DNA of 64,000 nt from Streptomyces sp. RKAG293. GTDB lineage: Bacteria > Actinomycetota > Actinomycetes > Streptomycetales > Streptomycetaceae. The notes under the pieces are model-generated. The model did no database searches. It was not told where the DNA came from and was given only the letters and a program-made list of their open reading frames with translations. The number at the start of each line of letters is the position of its first letter. Position 1 is the stretch's first letter. Position numbers and translations under genes: made by a program. Below, in pieces: positions 48,101 through 57,311 of the stretch. The DNA lies in the NCBI RefSeq assembly GCF_023701745.1, contig NZ_JAJOZB010000001.1:62001-126000 (forward strand). Direction: 5' to 3'.

Positions 48101-48586
48101 TCAGCCTCCGGTACTGCGGAGGTCAGGGCGTTCGACGGTGTCACTCCCGTCGTGCCGGGTGCCGCCCCGATCCTGTTCGGCCATCTTTTTGAAGGCAGCG
48201 TTCTCAGTCTTGAGAGACAGGAGGAAAAGTCCATGGAACAAGAATCCCAAAAATCCCGATACGGGGCCGGTCAATTCGATGGACAGGGTGTTTCTGCAGG
48301 AGTCACCGACGGGCTCCAGAAGGTGCTCGCCCGTCATGATCAGTCCCATTCTCCGGGTGGACCAGGAGAATCCGCGGCCGGGGTCGAGCCGGTTCACCAT
48401 CCATACAGCCGCAGGCTGCGCGGGCTGCTTGATTCTTGCGGAACTGCCGACCCGAAGCGGTCCTTCGTCCAGCCGCTCGACCCGTCGCATGGTCGAATTG
48501 AATGACGGCCAGCTCTCTACATCGGCCGTCAGCTCCCATACGCGATCGATCGGAGCCTTGACGAGAATAGTGTTGGCTATACGCAT
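48101..48586 (-). CDS. SRPBCC (START/Bet v 1-type) protein
   Basis: 161 residues. The fold signature is clear: ANTILVKAPIDRVWELTADV with WPSFNSTMRRVERLD, then WMVNRLDPGRGFSW and a long C-terminal helix (GFLGFLFHGLFLLSLKTENA). Binds hydrophobic ligands; polyketide cyclases and lipid-binding proteins belong here. Translationally coupled to the BTRD1-like gene. Confidence 0.85.
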   Translation of the reverse strand: MRIANTILVKAPIDRVWELTADVESWPSFNSTMRRVERLDEGPLRVGSSARIKQPAQPAAVWMVNRLDPGRGFSWSTRRMGLIMTGEHLLEPVGDSCRNTLSIELTGPVSGFLGFLFHGLFLLSLKTENAAFKKMAEQDRGGTRHDGSDTVERPDLRSTGG

Positions 48587-49209
48587 TTTACGAATTTACC
48601 ATTTTATACATGTCTGTCAACGGTTATCCCCAAGAGACTCTACTGAAGAAAGCACTCGCGCTCGCCTCATAGGAAGGCGCCGTTGACGAGGGCCCCGGGA
48701 GATCACGGCAGGCGATGCGCACAGCCCCCGATGCTGCACTCACACTGCGCTCCCGAGCGGGTCTCTCCACAGCGATCGTGCGTGCGGTGGAGAGCCAGCA
48801 GCGGTCACCGATAACCGGCCCGTCACAGGAGAGGTTGCTCCTCCGGGAGTTGATGAGCCGGCCCCGTGCACCCACCCGTCCGCCGTCTGCACTTCGAAGC
48901 CTTGGCCCTGATCCGCGGGAGGAACGACGAAAAGGCCCTGCCCACTTCCACGTATGCCTCGCTCGAACCGGGGGTCGCGGTGCCAACTCAGTTGGACGCC
49001 ACGACGACACGCGGGGTAGCGGTCACCCAGGGACTTCTCCTCAACTCACGGTCCGAAACTGATCCACCCGCCTGCTCGAACACAGCATCGCGACCTGGCC
49101 CCAGCCGTAGCGCTGCCCTGCGGAGCAGCCGGGAGGTCGGCTGCCGATTCATCTCCGGTCCGCACCGATCGGCAACGCAGGAGCAGGTCACACTGCGCAC
49201 GTTCGCCGT
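48587..49209. other. No gene identified
   Basis: 623 bases. Frames of 115-157 residues on both strands show no motif, no strong ribosome site and mixed codon bias; probably decayed or regulatory DNA. Confidence 0.45.
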
Positions 49210-50154
49210 TCACTTCGGAAGGTCATCAGTCCAAACCATGCCCGCGATCTTCCATCCGGCCTTGGTGCGCACGAGCTGGAAGCTCTTTGACCCCCGCCCC
49301 GAGAAGGCATCCCCGCGCAGTACCCCCTCCTTCGCGTAGCGGCTGAACCGCTGTGCGATGTCGCCGGCGACGACTGTGCGCCCCTTCACCTCGTACTCGT
49401 AAAAGTCCGTCAGGTCTCCCCAGGCGAGCAGCAGCTCCCGCGGGAGGCTGAAGTTCCTCAGCTTTTCGGCCACAGAGTAGTCCGCCGGTCCTGTGACGGT
49501 CCCGTCCGCGAGGAACAGATCCTCGAGTCGGCCGAGGTCGGCCTGCGCCTTCCCCTTATTCGTGAACGCGGAGTAGAAGTCCGCGATCAGGGAGTCAATC
49601 TGGGCGACGTCCTGTTTCAACTGGGTCGTCCGGACAGCCCAGGCACCGGACTCCACGGCCCACTCCTCCCATCCGTCGTCCTCCGCTTCGTGCGTCGTCT
49701 GCTGCGCCATGCCGAGGCGCTGGGCCACTCGGATGCTCGGAGAGTTGGCCGACTTCGTGTGCCACTCAACCCGGTTCACACCGTGTTCCAGAACCGCCCA
49801 GTCGATGATCCGCTCGACGGCCTGAGTGACCAGCCCGCGGCCTTCGGCCGCCGGCTCCAGCCAGCAGCCGACCTCGCAAACACCCCTCGCCCCGTCCAGC
49901 GCAACGAACATGACCCCACCGACCAGCTGACCGTCGAGCCATATGCCGTGGATGCCGCCCCCACCCTCCGCCTGCGCCTTCGCGTAGCGCGTCAGGACAG
50001 CGTGCGCCGAAGGAAGATCGGTGGCAACGAAACTGGCGCCGACCCAAGGCGAGATGTGGATTCGCGCGCGGTCCAAATGCTCCAAGAACTCTGCGGCGAG
50101 CCACGGATGGAGGGGGCGCAGTTCCGCGTCCGCGCCAAGAGGAAGGCTGTACAT
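49210..50154 (-). CDS. GNAT acetyltransferase fused to an NTF2-like domain
   Basis: 314 residues; ATG with GAGGAG upstream. The N-terminal ~155 residues are a RimJ/RimL-type GNAT domain, with the acetyl-CoA-binding region EPAAEGRGLVTQAVERIIDW and EHGVNRVEWHTKSANSPSIR. From about residue 180 the chain becomes NTF2/SnoaL-like (DSLIADFYSAFTNKGKAQAD, FQLVRTKAGWKIAGMVWTDD). The two parts are in one uninterrupted frame. A role cannot be inferred beyond acyl transfer to an amine. Confidence 0.82.
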   Translation of the reverse strand: MYSLPLGADAELRPLHPWLAAEFLEHLDRARIHISPWVGASFVATDLPSAHAVLTRYAKAQAEGGGGIHGIWLDGQLVGGVMFVALDGARGVCEVGCWLEPAAEGRGLVTQAVERIIDWAVLEHGVNRVEWHTKSANSPSIRVAQRLGMAQQTTHEAEDDGWEEWAVESGAWAVRTTQLKQDVAQIDSLIADFYSAFTNKGKAQADLGRLEDLFLADGTVTGPADYSVAEKLRNFSLPRELLLAWGDLTDFYEYEVKGRTVVAGDIAQRFSRYAKEGVLRGDAFSGRGSKSFQLVRTKAGWKIAGMVWTDDLPK

Positions 50155-50441
50155 GGGGCTCCTCGGAAGGGGAGATGGGACAGGCCGGGGTACTGATGGG
50201 GGCGGTCACCATAGGTTCGCCCACCTCACTGCGTGACATCCCGTTCCATCGCGCAACGAACCCCGTTCCCCACCGAGGAGCCTGACGTCTGCTTGGGGTG
50301 CGGGGGCGCAACCCTGGCCGACCATCGGCATCACAGGCCACAGCAATCCGGTGAAAATGATCCTTATGTAGTGAATCAAGTAGTATGGCGGTTTGAGGTC
50401 ACGAAGAGTGCGCCCGATGTCACGCTGCACCGGAGGCCGCC

Positions 50442-53045
50442 ATGACTGTGCAGAAGGACTCCTCGCGCTGGCCGCTGACTGGCCGGGAAGATGGGCTGGA
50501 GGATTTCACGGCACTGTGGAGGAGCCAGGACTGCGAAGGGCTGGTGATCTTCGGCTCTGCCGGGGTCGGCAAGACGCGACTTGCGGACGAATACCTCGCC
50601 AAAGCGGTTCGCGAGGGCTGGAAGGGCGCGCGGGTGTCGGCGTCAGTCGCCATGGGCGCCATTCCATTGGGTGCTGTCGCGCACCTGATCCCCCCGGGCA
50701 CGGATCTCTCGGATCCGGCCAGGGGATTCATCGAGATCACGGCCAAGATGACCCGGTCCGGCCGGCAGCGCCGAGTAGTGCTCGTCGATGACATGCACAC
50801 GTTGGACGCTGCCTCCGCGGTACTGCTGAGGTACCTGCTGGACGCCCATGCGATCCGCCTGATCGGCACGGTACGCACCGACGCACTGTTGGGGGAGGCG
50901 GTACGGGCTCTGACGACGCGGCCGGCAGTGCACCGGGCGGAGGTCAAGGAGCTTGGCTTGGAGGAGACAGCCCAGTTGCTGACGTCCGTCCTGGGCGCAC
51001 CCGTCGGGAGGTACACCCTTCACGAGCTGTACCGGATGTCGGGTGGAAGCGTGCTGTACCTACGGGAGCTCGTCTTCGGCGCGCTGGCCTCCGAGACCTT
51101 GGTTAACGACGGGGAGATTTGGGAGCTGGTCAAAGGACAGCCCATGGGCACGCCGAGGCTGGCCGAGTTGATCCGGGCCGAGCTGGCCGCCGCCGATCCT
51201 GCTGGCTGGGCTGTACTGGATCTCCTGGCATTGTGCGAGCCGCTGCCGCTGGCCGACGCCTGCGCGGTGGCGGCCAGCGCCAGGACGGTCGGTGAACTGA
51301 AGGAGTCGGGGCTCGTTCGTTTCGTAACCGACGGTCGGCGCACCCACGTGGTGCTGACCCACCCGCTGCACGGCGAGGTGATGCGAGCCGATCTTCCCCT
51401 GCTGCGCCGCCGTGCGCTGCTGCTGGGCCAAGCAGAACGCACCGAGCGGCACGAGGCACGCCGCCGTGAAGACGCTCTGCGGATCGCCACCTGGCGGTTG
51501 GCGGCCACCGGCACGGCCGATCAACGTCTGCTTCTGGAGGCGGCGGCCCTGGCCCGGCATACGGACGACTACACGCAGGCTGCCGCTCTGGCCGAGGCTG
51601 CGTGGAGTGAGGCACGCGGTGCCCAGGCTGCTCTGAGCTACGCGACGGCACTCATCGGTCTGGTCCGCCACGAGGAGGCCGACCAGGTCCTGGTGGAGGC
51701 CATGCAGGAGGAGGCGTCCGAGGAAGGCCGGGACGTCCTGTTCCACGCGCGGGTCGACAACATCATCCTCCTTGGCGATCTCTCCCAGGCGCAGCGGCTT
51801 CTGGAGGGCCGCGAAGACACCAGAAGCAAGTTCGCACTGGCCACAGTTCTGTATTTCCGCGGGCGTTTCCATGACTCCGTCGCGTGCTGCCACCCGCTCA
51901 TGAGCGGCCCCGATTCAAAACTTGCCGTGGATGCCAGGGCCTTCATGAGTTCAGCTCTGCTCCGCCTCGGCCTTGTCGATGACGCAGCGGAGGTGTTCGA
52001 CCCGCTGCACCCTCTCCTTCTCCGTTCGGAAGAGGGGGGAGGGACATCCCTCTACTCCGATTTTATTGACGACATCGACGGTTACGCCCACATTCTCAAC
52101 GGGGATCTAAAGGCGGCTGTGTCCATACTCTCCGCTCGCCACGGAAAAGCGGTTTCCCAGAATAAAGTGGAGATGGCGTCGCGGCGGGCCACTGCCCTGG
52201 GGTTCTCTCTCATGGAACGAGGAAGGCCGCAGTCGGCGATCAACGTCCTGAATTCCGTCGCGACGAAGAAGACTCACTGGGAACTCTTCACCCAATGGGC
52301 GCAGGCCAACGCCGTGATTTGCGCCTCGATGACGCGACAGACTCAGGTTGCCGACCGCTATCTGGCTCTGCTTTCACAGGCCGGAGACGACATCGAGGCA
52401 TGCAACAACCACCTCGCCCGAGCCTGGCACGCTTGGCTGCACCACGACCACCCGCAGACCAGGTATTTCCTTCTGGAAGCCGCAGAAAGGACGAAGGAAC
52501 TCGATCAAGGATTGCACAGGGTCTGGACCGTGCATGCCATGGGCCGTCTAGGACTGGCAAATCTTGCCTCCCCCTATTGGGATTTTAAAGTCCAAGGAGA
52601 ATTCTTGAACGCACGGCTCGACTATACCCGTGCGATTGCCCGTAAGGATGTCGATCTGCTGTTGAGGGTCGCCGATATATTCGAGGAGTCTGGAGCTGAG
52701 ATATTTGCTGCTGAGGCATTTGCTGAGGCGGCTAATTTGCAGCGCCAGAAGAGGCAGGTACGCCAGGCATCAACTACGACGAACCGAGCTTCGGAGATTG
52801 CCCAGAAATGCGAGGGGGTGAACACGCCGGCCTTGTCCCATCTCAGCGCGGGGCGTGGAGGTAAGTCCCTCACGAATCGTGAGCTCGAAATCGCACTGCT
52901 CGCCGTCTCCAACAACACCAGCAAGGATATCGCTGGCACACTCGACCTTTCGGTACGCACCGTCGAAAACCATTTGCAGCACGCTTTCACCAAACTCGGC
53001 GTGGCAAATCGCCGAGAGCTGTCTGACGCCCTTGATGAAACCTGA
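50442..53045 (+). CDS. LuxR-family transcriptional regulator, LAL type (3 of 3)
   Basis: 867 residues; ATG with GGAGG five bases upstream. Walker A GSAGVGKT at residues 38-45, Walker B-like VVLVDDMHTLD near 115, TPR-like middle, C-terminal HTH LTNRELEIALLAVSN with SVRTVENHLQHAFTKLGV. Paralogue of the 24216 and 30629 regulators. As at 24216, its 3' end faces a cassette-bearing secreted-protein gene across a terminator. Confidence 0.92.
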   Translation: MTVQKDSSRWPLTGREDGLEDFTALWRSQDCEGLVIFGSAGVGKTRLADEYLAKAVREGWKGARVSASVAMGAIPLGAVAHLIPPGTDLSDPARGFIEITAKMTRSGRQRRVVLVDDMHTLDAASAVLLRYLLDAHAIRLIGTVRTDALLGEAVRALTTRPAVHRAEVKELGLEETAQLLTSVLGAPVGRYTLHELYRMSGGSVLYLRELVFGALASETLVNDGEIWELVKGQPMGTPRLAELIRAELAAADPAGWAVLDLLALCEPLPLADACAVAASARTVGELKESGLVRFVTDGRRTHVVLTHPLHGEVMRADLPLLRRRALLLGQAERTERHEARRREDALRIATWRLAATGTADQRLLLEAAALARHTDDYTQAAALAEAAWSEARGAQAALSYATALIGLVRHEEADQVLVEAMQEEASEEGRDVLFHARVDNIILLGDLSQAQRLLEGREDTRSKFALATVLYFRGRFHDSVACCHPLMSGPDSKLAVDARAFMSSALLRLGLVDDAAEVFDPLHPLLLRSEEGGGTSLYSDFIDDIDGYAHILNGDLKAAVSILSARHGKAVSQNKVEMASRRATALGFSLMERGRPQSAINVLNSVATKKTHWELFTQWAQANAVICASMTRQTQVADRYLALLSQAGDDIEACNNHLARAWHAWLHHDHPQTRYFLLEAAERTKELDQGLHRVWTVHAMGRLGLANLASPYWDFKVQGEFLNARLDYTRAIARKDVDLLLRVADIFEESGAEIFAAEAFAEAANLQRQKRQVRQASTTTNRASEIAQKCEGVNTPALSHLSAGRGGKSLTNRELEIALLAVSNNTSKDIAGTLDLSVRTVENHLQHAFTKLGVANRRELSDALDET

Positions 53046-53067
53046 GCCGTTCAGATCCGCAAGATAC

Positions 53068-53099
53068 GGTCCCCGAGAACTGGGAAGCCCTCGGGGACC
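53068..53099. terminator. Hairpin between LAL regulator 3 and cassette gene C
   Basis: A perfect 10-bp stem (53068-53077 with 53090-53099) with a 12-nt loop, between the convergent genes. Confidence 0.7.
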
Positions 53100-53144
53100 A
53101 TGCCGCACAACGGCTTCAGAAGTTGCCGGATGCCCTTTAATCAA

Positions 53145-55418
53145 TTAAAGAGGATTGGAAGGGCTGGCGTTGGCGGGCAGGACGATCTTGGTGTCGATGG
53201 CGGTGTTGTCGTCCGAGAAGACGGTCACCAGGTGGTTGCCCGCGCTGTGGAAGGCGATCTCGAAGCCGCCGCCGGCCAGCGTGGTGATGGCGGGGCTGGT
53301 GCCGGGGGCGACGGGGAGGTTGTTGGCGGCGTTGCGGTTGCCGCCGTCGCCGACCTCGGCGAGGTTGCCGTCCCAGGCGTTGATGGCGGTTTCGTAGCCG
53401 CCGGTGGGCAGTGCGGTGATGGCTGGGCTGGTGGACGGCCACATTTTGGCGGTGGTGTCGTTGGTGACGCCGTGGGAGTCGTAGGTGATGAGGTGGTTGG
53501 TGGTGTTGCCCTCGAAGGCGATCTTCCAACCGCCGTTGGCGTCGGCGGCGATGGCCGGGCTGGAGGCGGGGATGTGGCCGATGGGGTGCGAGGTACCACC
53601 GGGGATCCCGGCGTCCTGCGAGTACAGCTTGCCGTCCGAGCCGACGAACGCGATCTCGTAGCCGCCCGTCGACAGGTGCGCGATGGACGGGTCGGTGCCG
53701 GTGTTCATCGCGGAGTTGGTCTTAATGGCGTGGCCCGCCGAGTCAAGCGTCCACAGCCGGCTGGTGTCGTCCTGGAAGGTGACCATCCACCCGCCAGCAC
53801 TGTCCGCCGCGATCGACGGACTGGTACCAGGCCACAACTTGTGCCCAGTGGGTGTACCCGTACCACCGGGGATACCGGCGTCCTGCACCCACAACTGACC
53901 ACTGGTGTCCACAAACGCGATCTTGAAGCCACCGGTCGACAACCTCGCGATCGACGGCCGCGTCCCGGACAGCATCCGCGACATCGTCTCGAAAGGCACC
54001 CCGTCCAGCGAAAACGTCGAAACGAACCCGCCCTGATCCTGAAAGACACCCGGAGCAGCGGACGCGAGTGTCGTGCCGTGAGAGTAGACCTTGCCCCCTG
54101 CGATGACATCGCTGATGCCGTCAGCATCGACATCGCGCACCACCAGGGAGACCATCTCGGTGCTCTGCCGCAGGAAGACCCAGCGTCCCCGCAGGCTGGA
54201 GTTGTACCACCATGTCTGGCCACTGGCCGCGAATCGGTCAGCGATTCCGTCGCCGTCGAAGTCACCGAAGCTATGGCTACCGGTGAATTGGGATGAATCG
54301 AATCCGAAGACGTTGCCGGACGCGTTGATCGCCTTGTGATCCAGATCTGTTGTCTGCACCATCGCGGCGTCGTCCACGATCGCGAGGCCGCCTGGTGCGA
54401 CATTCCACTCGTCGCTTCGAGCGAAAACATTCTGTTTCACGACCGCCCCGCGTGACGGGTTGCCCCGCAACTTGAAGTCGGTTCCGTTGGTGTAAAGAAT
54501 CGTGTTGGCCTCGATGTCCATGAATTCGCCGGCATCGCCACAATAGAAACTGAACCCGAAGCACGAGTCGCGGCCGTGCATGTCGATGGCATGTGTGTGA
54601 CTAGAAACACCGAGGGTTACTGCGTTGACCCCGCCATCCGGCAGAAGCAGGTTTCGGAAGAAAAGGTACCCGGTTCCCGGACGGCCATCACCGGCTATGT
54701 CGTGCCGGTTGAAGTCGAAGACATTCTGGTCGACCTGGGCGTAAGCGCCGTCGTAGACCGCGACTCCGTAGCCTTCTCGCGAGAGATGCTGATTGTGGTG
54801 GATGTCGTTGTCGTGGATGCGCACCGTCGAGGCATTGCGGTCGACGTTGATCCGGTCGGCGGAATTGTCATGGACCTCCACCCCTGCGCCGTCCCAACCG
54901 TAGATCTCGTTGTTATCGATCTCTAGGTTGACACCCGCCCAGTCGGTGATCCCCTCGGACGTTGCGTCGTCGTCGCTGATGTTGTTTCCCGCCCCGCCGT
55001 CCAGGCGAAGGCCGGAGATGCGAACCCCATCGCTCGGAGCCGACCCGTTGGGTGCTCCGATGTTCAGTAGCCGGCTGGGAAAGGACGTGGTGAACAGCCG
55101 AGGACCGTTCGGGTGGGAGGCATCCTTCTGGCCGATGATCTGGACGCCCGGCGCGACGGCGATGTCCGCCAGGCCAGTCAGATCCAGATCGACGCCACTG
55201 GCGATCTGGACGATCGTGCCAGGAGTTCCAACCGATTGAACGAAAAGGGTGGATTGGTCGTTTCGCGTTATGGTGACGACTGGGGCGGCCGCCTTCGGCC
55301 CGGCCGCGTTCGCAAGCATCGGCGCGGCCCCCAGGCAGGCGAGCGCCAAACTCGAAGCAGCCATCGCACGCAGAGCACTGCGAGACGTCCCCAAGATTTC
55401 GAAGCGTCTTCTGATCAC
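53145..55418 (-). CDS. Secreted beta-helix and FG-GAP-like protein with C-terminal repeat cassette (copy C)
   Basis: 757 residues. A signal peptide (basic RRRFEILGTSRSALRAMAAS, then ALACLGAAPMLANA) precedes a right-handed parallel beta-helix of the pectate-lyase-like or NosD type: ISGLRLDGGAGN, VNLEIDNNEIYGWDG, VRIHDNDIHHN. Around residues 385-455 lies an FG-GAP/VCBS-like part (FGDFDGDGIADRF, VRDVDADGISDVIAGG) with calcium-binding Asp spacing. Residues about 470-757 are the repeat cassette. The domain order suggests a surface or extracellular polysaccharide-related protein. Convergent with a LAL regulator. Confidence 0.83.
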   Translation of the reverse strand: MIRRRFEILGTSRSALRAMAASSLALACLGAAPMLANAAGPKAAAPVVTITRNDQSTLFVQSVGTPGTIVQIASGVDLDLTGLADIAVAPGVQIIGQKDASHPNGPRLFTTSFPSRLLNIGAPNGSAPSDGVRISGLRLDGGAGNNISDDDATSEGITDWAGVNLEIDNNEIYGWDGAGVEVHDNSADRINVDRNASTVRIHDNDIHHNQHLSREGYGVAVYDGAYAQVDQNVFDFNRHDIAGDGRPGTGYLFFRNLLLPDGGVNAVTLGVSSHTHAIDMHGRDSCFGFSFYCGDAGEFMDIEANTILYTNGTDFKLRGNPSRGAVVKQNVFARSDEWNVAPGGLAIVDDAAMVQTTDLDHKAINASGNVFGFDSSQFTGSHSFGDFDGDGIADRFAASGQTWWYNSSLRGRWVFLRQSTEMVSLVVRDVDADGISDVIAGGKVYSHGTTLASAAPGVFQDQGGFVSTFSLDGVPFETMSRMLSGTRPSIARLSTGGFKIAFVDTSGQLWVQDAGIPGGTGTPTGHKLWPGTSPSIAADSAGGWMVTFQDDTSRLWTLDSAGHAIKTNSAMNTGTDPSIAHLSTGGYEIAFVGSDGKLYSQDAGIPGGTSHPIGHIPASSPAIAADANGGWKIAFEGNTTNHLITYDSHGVTNDTTAKMWPSTSPAITALPTGGYETAINAWDGNLAEVGDGGNRNAANNLPVAPGTSPAITTLAGGGFEIAFHSAGNHLVTVFSDDNTAIDTKIVLPANASPSNPL
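53366..54050 (-). repeat. Dispersed cassette copy C (about 685 bp)
   Basis: The reverse complement matches 23067-23751 with two base differences seen by eye (AA for TC near 53445); the segment 53261-53365 differs clearly from copies A and B, and 53162-53260 matches copy B again. Confidence 0.85.
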
Positions 55419-55998
55419 TGAATCTCCTAGCCTTATCTAAATTGGTGCACCGTATGCATCCGAAGCGGGAATGACGGACGGAGTCGCCGCTACACCCCAG
55501 GCCTGCCAGTAAGCTCTTCCGGGCCTTCCGCCCATTTTCTGCCGGGGCAGCGCAGGCTCAGTCGCCATGCTTCCGGCCACAACCCGGCGGGCCAGGGGCA
55601 GTGTCTCCCGTGGCCAACAGACCGGGCATGCCTGGCAGCGCGCTTCGGCGCGGGTGCAGGCCGGGGGTCTTCCGGTCGATCTCGACGAACCACGGGCCTT
55701 TCGCCGCTGACATCAAGTGAGCACAAGTCAGGGCCGGCCAACTGCGAGCACGGTGACAGGAGTCCAATTGTCCTTCGTCGAAGAGGTAAACCCAGAGTAA
55801 TTGCTACTCACATGCTGATCGCACCGTTCTCCCGGAAATCCGGCAGGGAAAACCTGGGCGATCGAACCGAGCCCCACCCCTTGTACTGACGAATAGTCAT
55901 GCTTCATTCTCAGGTGGACGGTTGGCCGCCCGGGCGCATCGGGGCGGCGGATGTTCCTGAGCGACGCCCCGGTCTTCTTCCGTTCCCAGGAGGTCTCT
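55419..55998. other. Divergent intergenic region
   Basis: 580 bases between the cassette C gene and the GMC operon; holds both promoters. Short frames have no motifs. Confidence 0.45.
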
Positions 55999-56634
55999 GT
56001 GTTCCGTTCGCGTGTGCGTATCACCGTGGCGGCAGCGATAGTGCTGCTAGGGCTTTGTGCGGCCGTGCTAGGCACTGGCATAGATGCTGTTGCCGTATCC
56101 CGACCGGCGGAGAGGGGCTCGAGGGGCCAAAGAGCGCTAGTGGCGCCGTTTACCGAGCCCAGGTTCGCTGCCACGTGCACCTGGCACGAGTTCGGTGAGG
56201 GCGAACAGCCACCCTTCTGGCTGGTGTTCGTCAACCCGCTGTGCGTCGAGTACAGCAAACGGGACATCACTATCGACGACGGCGGCGCTCTGAACTTCCT
56301 GCTCGCCGAACCGTCGAGGTTCGCAGTCGCATTGAGCACCTGCCGCTACTACCAGAAGGACCATTGGAGCGTGCAGCCCACCAGCGGGGCGACCCCCTGG
56401 GTGGCCTGGGACGGCCAATACTGGTGGGACAAGAAGGACGAACTATCGGGCGCCCGGCTGACGAATTTCCGGATCGACGGCCGCACAGCCGGTATTGGGG
56501 ACGCGGTCGCCGTCCTGCGGGCCGGGGGTTACCGCAGCGTGGCCGACGTGCTGTCCGCCTACGGGTCCAGCGCGGGCGAGACCGGAGCCACCGTCGAGCT
56601 CCCCTTCGATCTGCGCTGTGCGTTGGCCGGGTGA
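55999..56634 (+). CDS. Secreted hypothetical protein of the GMC operon
   Basis: 211 residues from GTG 55999, which has AGGAGGT five bases upstream; the longer frame to 55951 lacks such a site. A signal peptide is present (RSRVRITVAAAIVLLGLCAA). The mature part has several Cys (AATCTWHEFGEG, LSTCRYYQKDHW) and no recognised domain. Its stop overlaps the next start (GTGA), so it belongs to a three-gene operon; it may be a chaperone or small subunit for the exported partner. Confidence 0.75.
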   Translation: MFRSRVRITVAAAIVLLGLCAAVLGTGIDAVAVSRPAERGSRGQRALVAPFTEPRFAATCTWHEFGEGEQPPFWLVFVNPLCVEYSKRDITIDDGGALNFLLAEPSRFAVALSTCRYYQKDHWSVQPTSGATPWVAWDGQYWWDKKDELSGARLTNFRIDGRTAGIGDAVAVLRAGGYRSVADVLSAYGSSAGETGATVELPFDLRCALAG

Positions 56635-57311
56635 CCGTGAAGCGATCGGTTGTCGACCGGCGGGCTGTACTCAAGGGATTGACCGCGACCCTAGCAGCCC
56701 TGGCAGCAGGCTTGCTGGCCGTACCGGTCTCCCCAGCCGCCGCAGAGAGGAGCACGGCGCACGACGTCGAAAGCTGGACCCTTCAGACGCTGGAGGCTTT
56801 CGCTGACACCCTGATTCCGGGAGAACACCGCTATCCGGGAGACCTACCCATCGCCGGCGTTGTCACGGGTCCGGGCGCTGTGCAGGCGGGCGTGGTGGAC
56901 GTCCTCGCCTCGGGCGCCCTGCCGGTGGCTCCCCTGCTCCCGGAAATCGCGGCGCTATTGAACGCCCGCGCGAGTGTCTACGCTTTCACCCACCTGATCC
57001 TGCTTCCGGTAACCTCGCCCGCCTTCGTCGGTCTGTCATTCGCCCATCGCACGGACTTGGTGGGCGGCCTGTTCGGCCGGTCGGAACTGGACCGGAAGAT
57101 CTGGGAGGTGCTCAGTCTGATCGTGGGTCTGGCCTTTGACACCGCAGCCACGCTCGGCACCCGGCAGGCACTGGCCGGTGGCCATCCCGGACTGACCTGG
57201 CTGCGCTTCCCGGACCCGGATCCCGACGGCCTGTGGCGCTTCCCTCAGTTCTCCTATGGACGGCCTCTGGCGGAGAAGCATCCGGCCACCACCTCGGGGA
57301 GCCCGGCATGA
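56631..57311 (+). CDS. TAT-exported DUF5987-like protein (gluconate dehydrogenase subunit 3-like)
   Basis: 226 residues from GTG 56631. A twin-arginine signal is clear: DRRAVLKGL followed by a hydrophobic run and an Ala-rich cleavage region (SPAAAE). The mature part (TLQTLEAFADTLIPGEHRYP) resembles the small subunit that accompanies membrane gluconate-type and GMC dehydrogenases. ATGA overlap with the GMC gene at 57308 makes a functional pair likely: this subunit would carry the oxidoreductase out through the Tat system. Confidence 0.75.
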   Translation: MTVKRSVVDRRAVLKGLTATLAALAAGLLAVPVSPAAAERSTAHDVESWTLQTLEAFADTLIPGEHRYPGDLPIAGVVTGPGAVQAGVVDVLASGALPVAPLLPEIAALLNARASVYAFTHLILLPVTSPAFVGLSFAHRTDLVGGLFGRSELDRKIWEVLSLIVGLAFDTAATLGTRQALAGGHPGLTWLRFPDPDPDGLWRFPQFSYGRPLAEKHPATTSGSPA

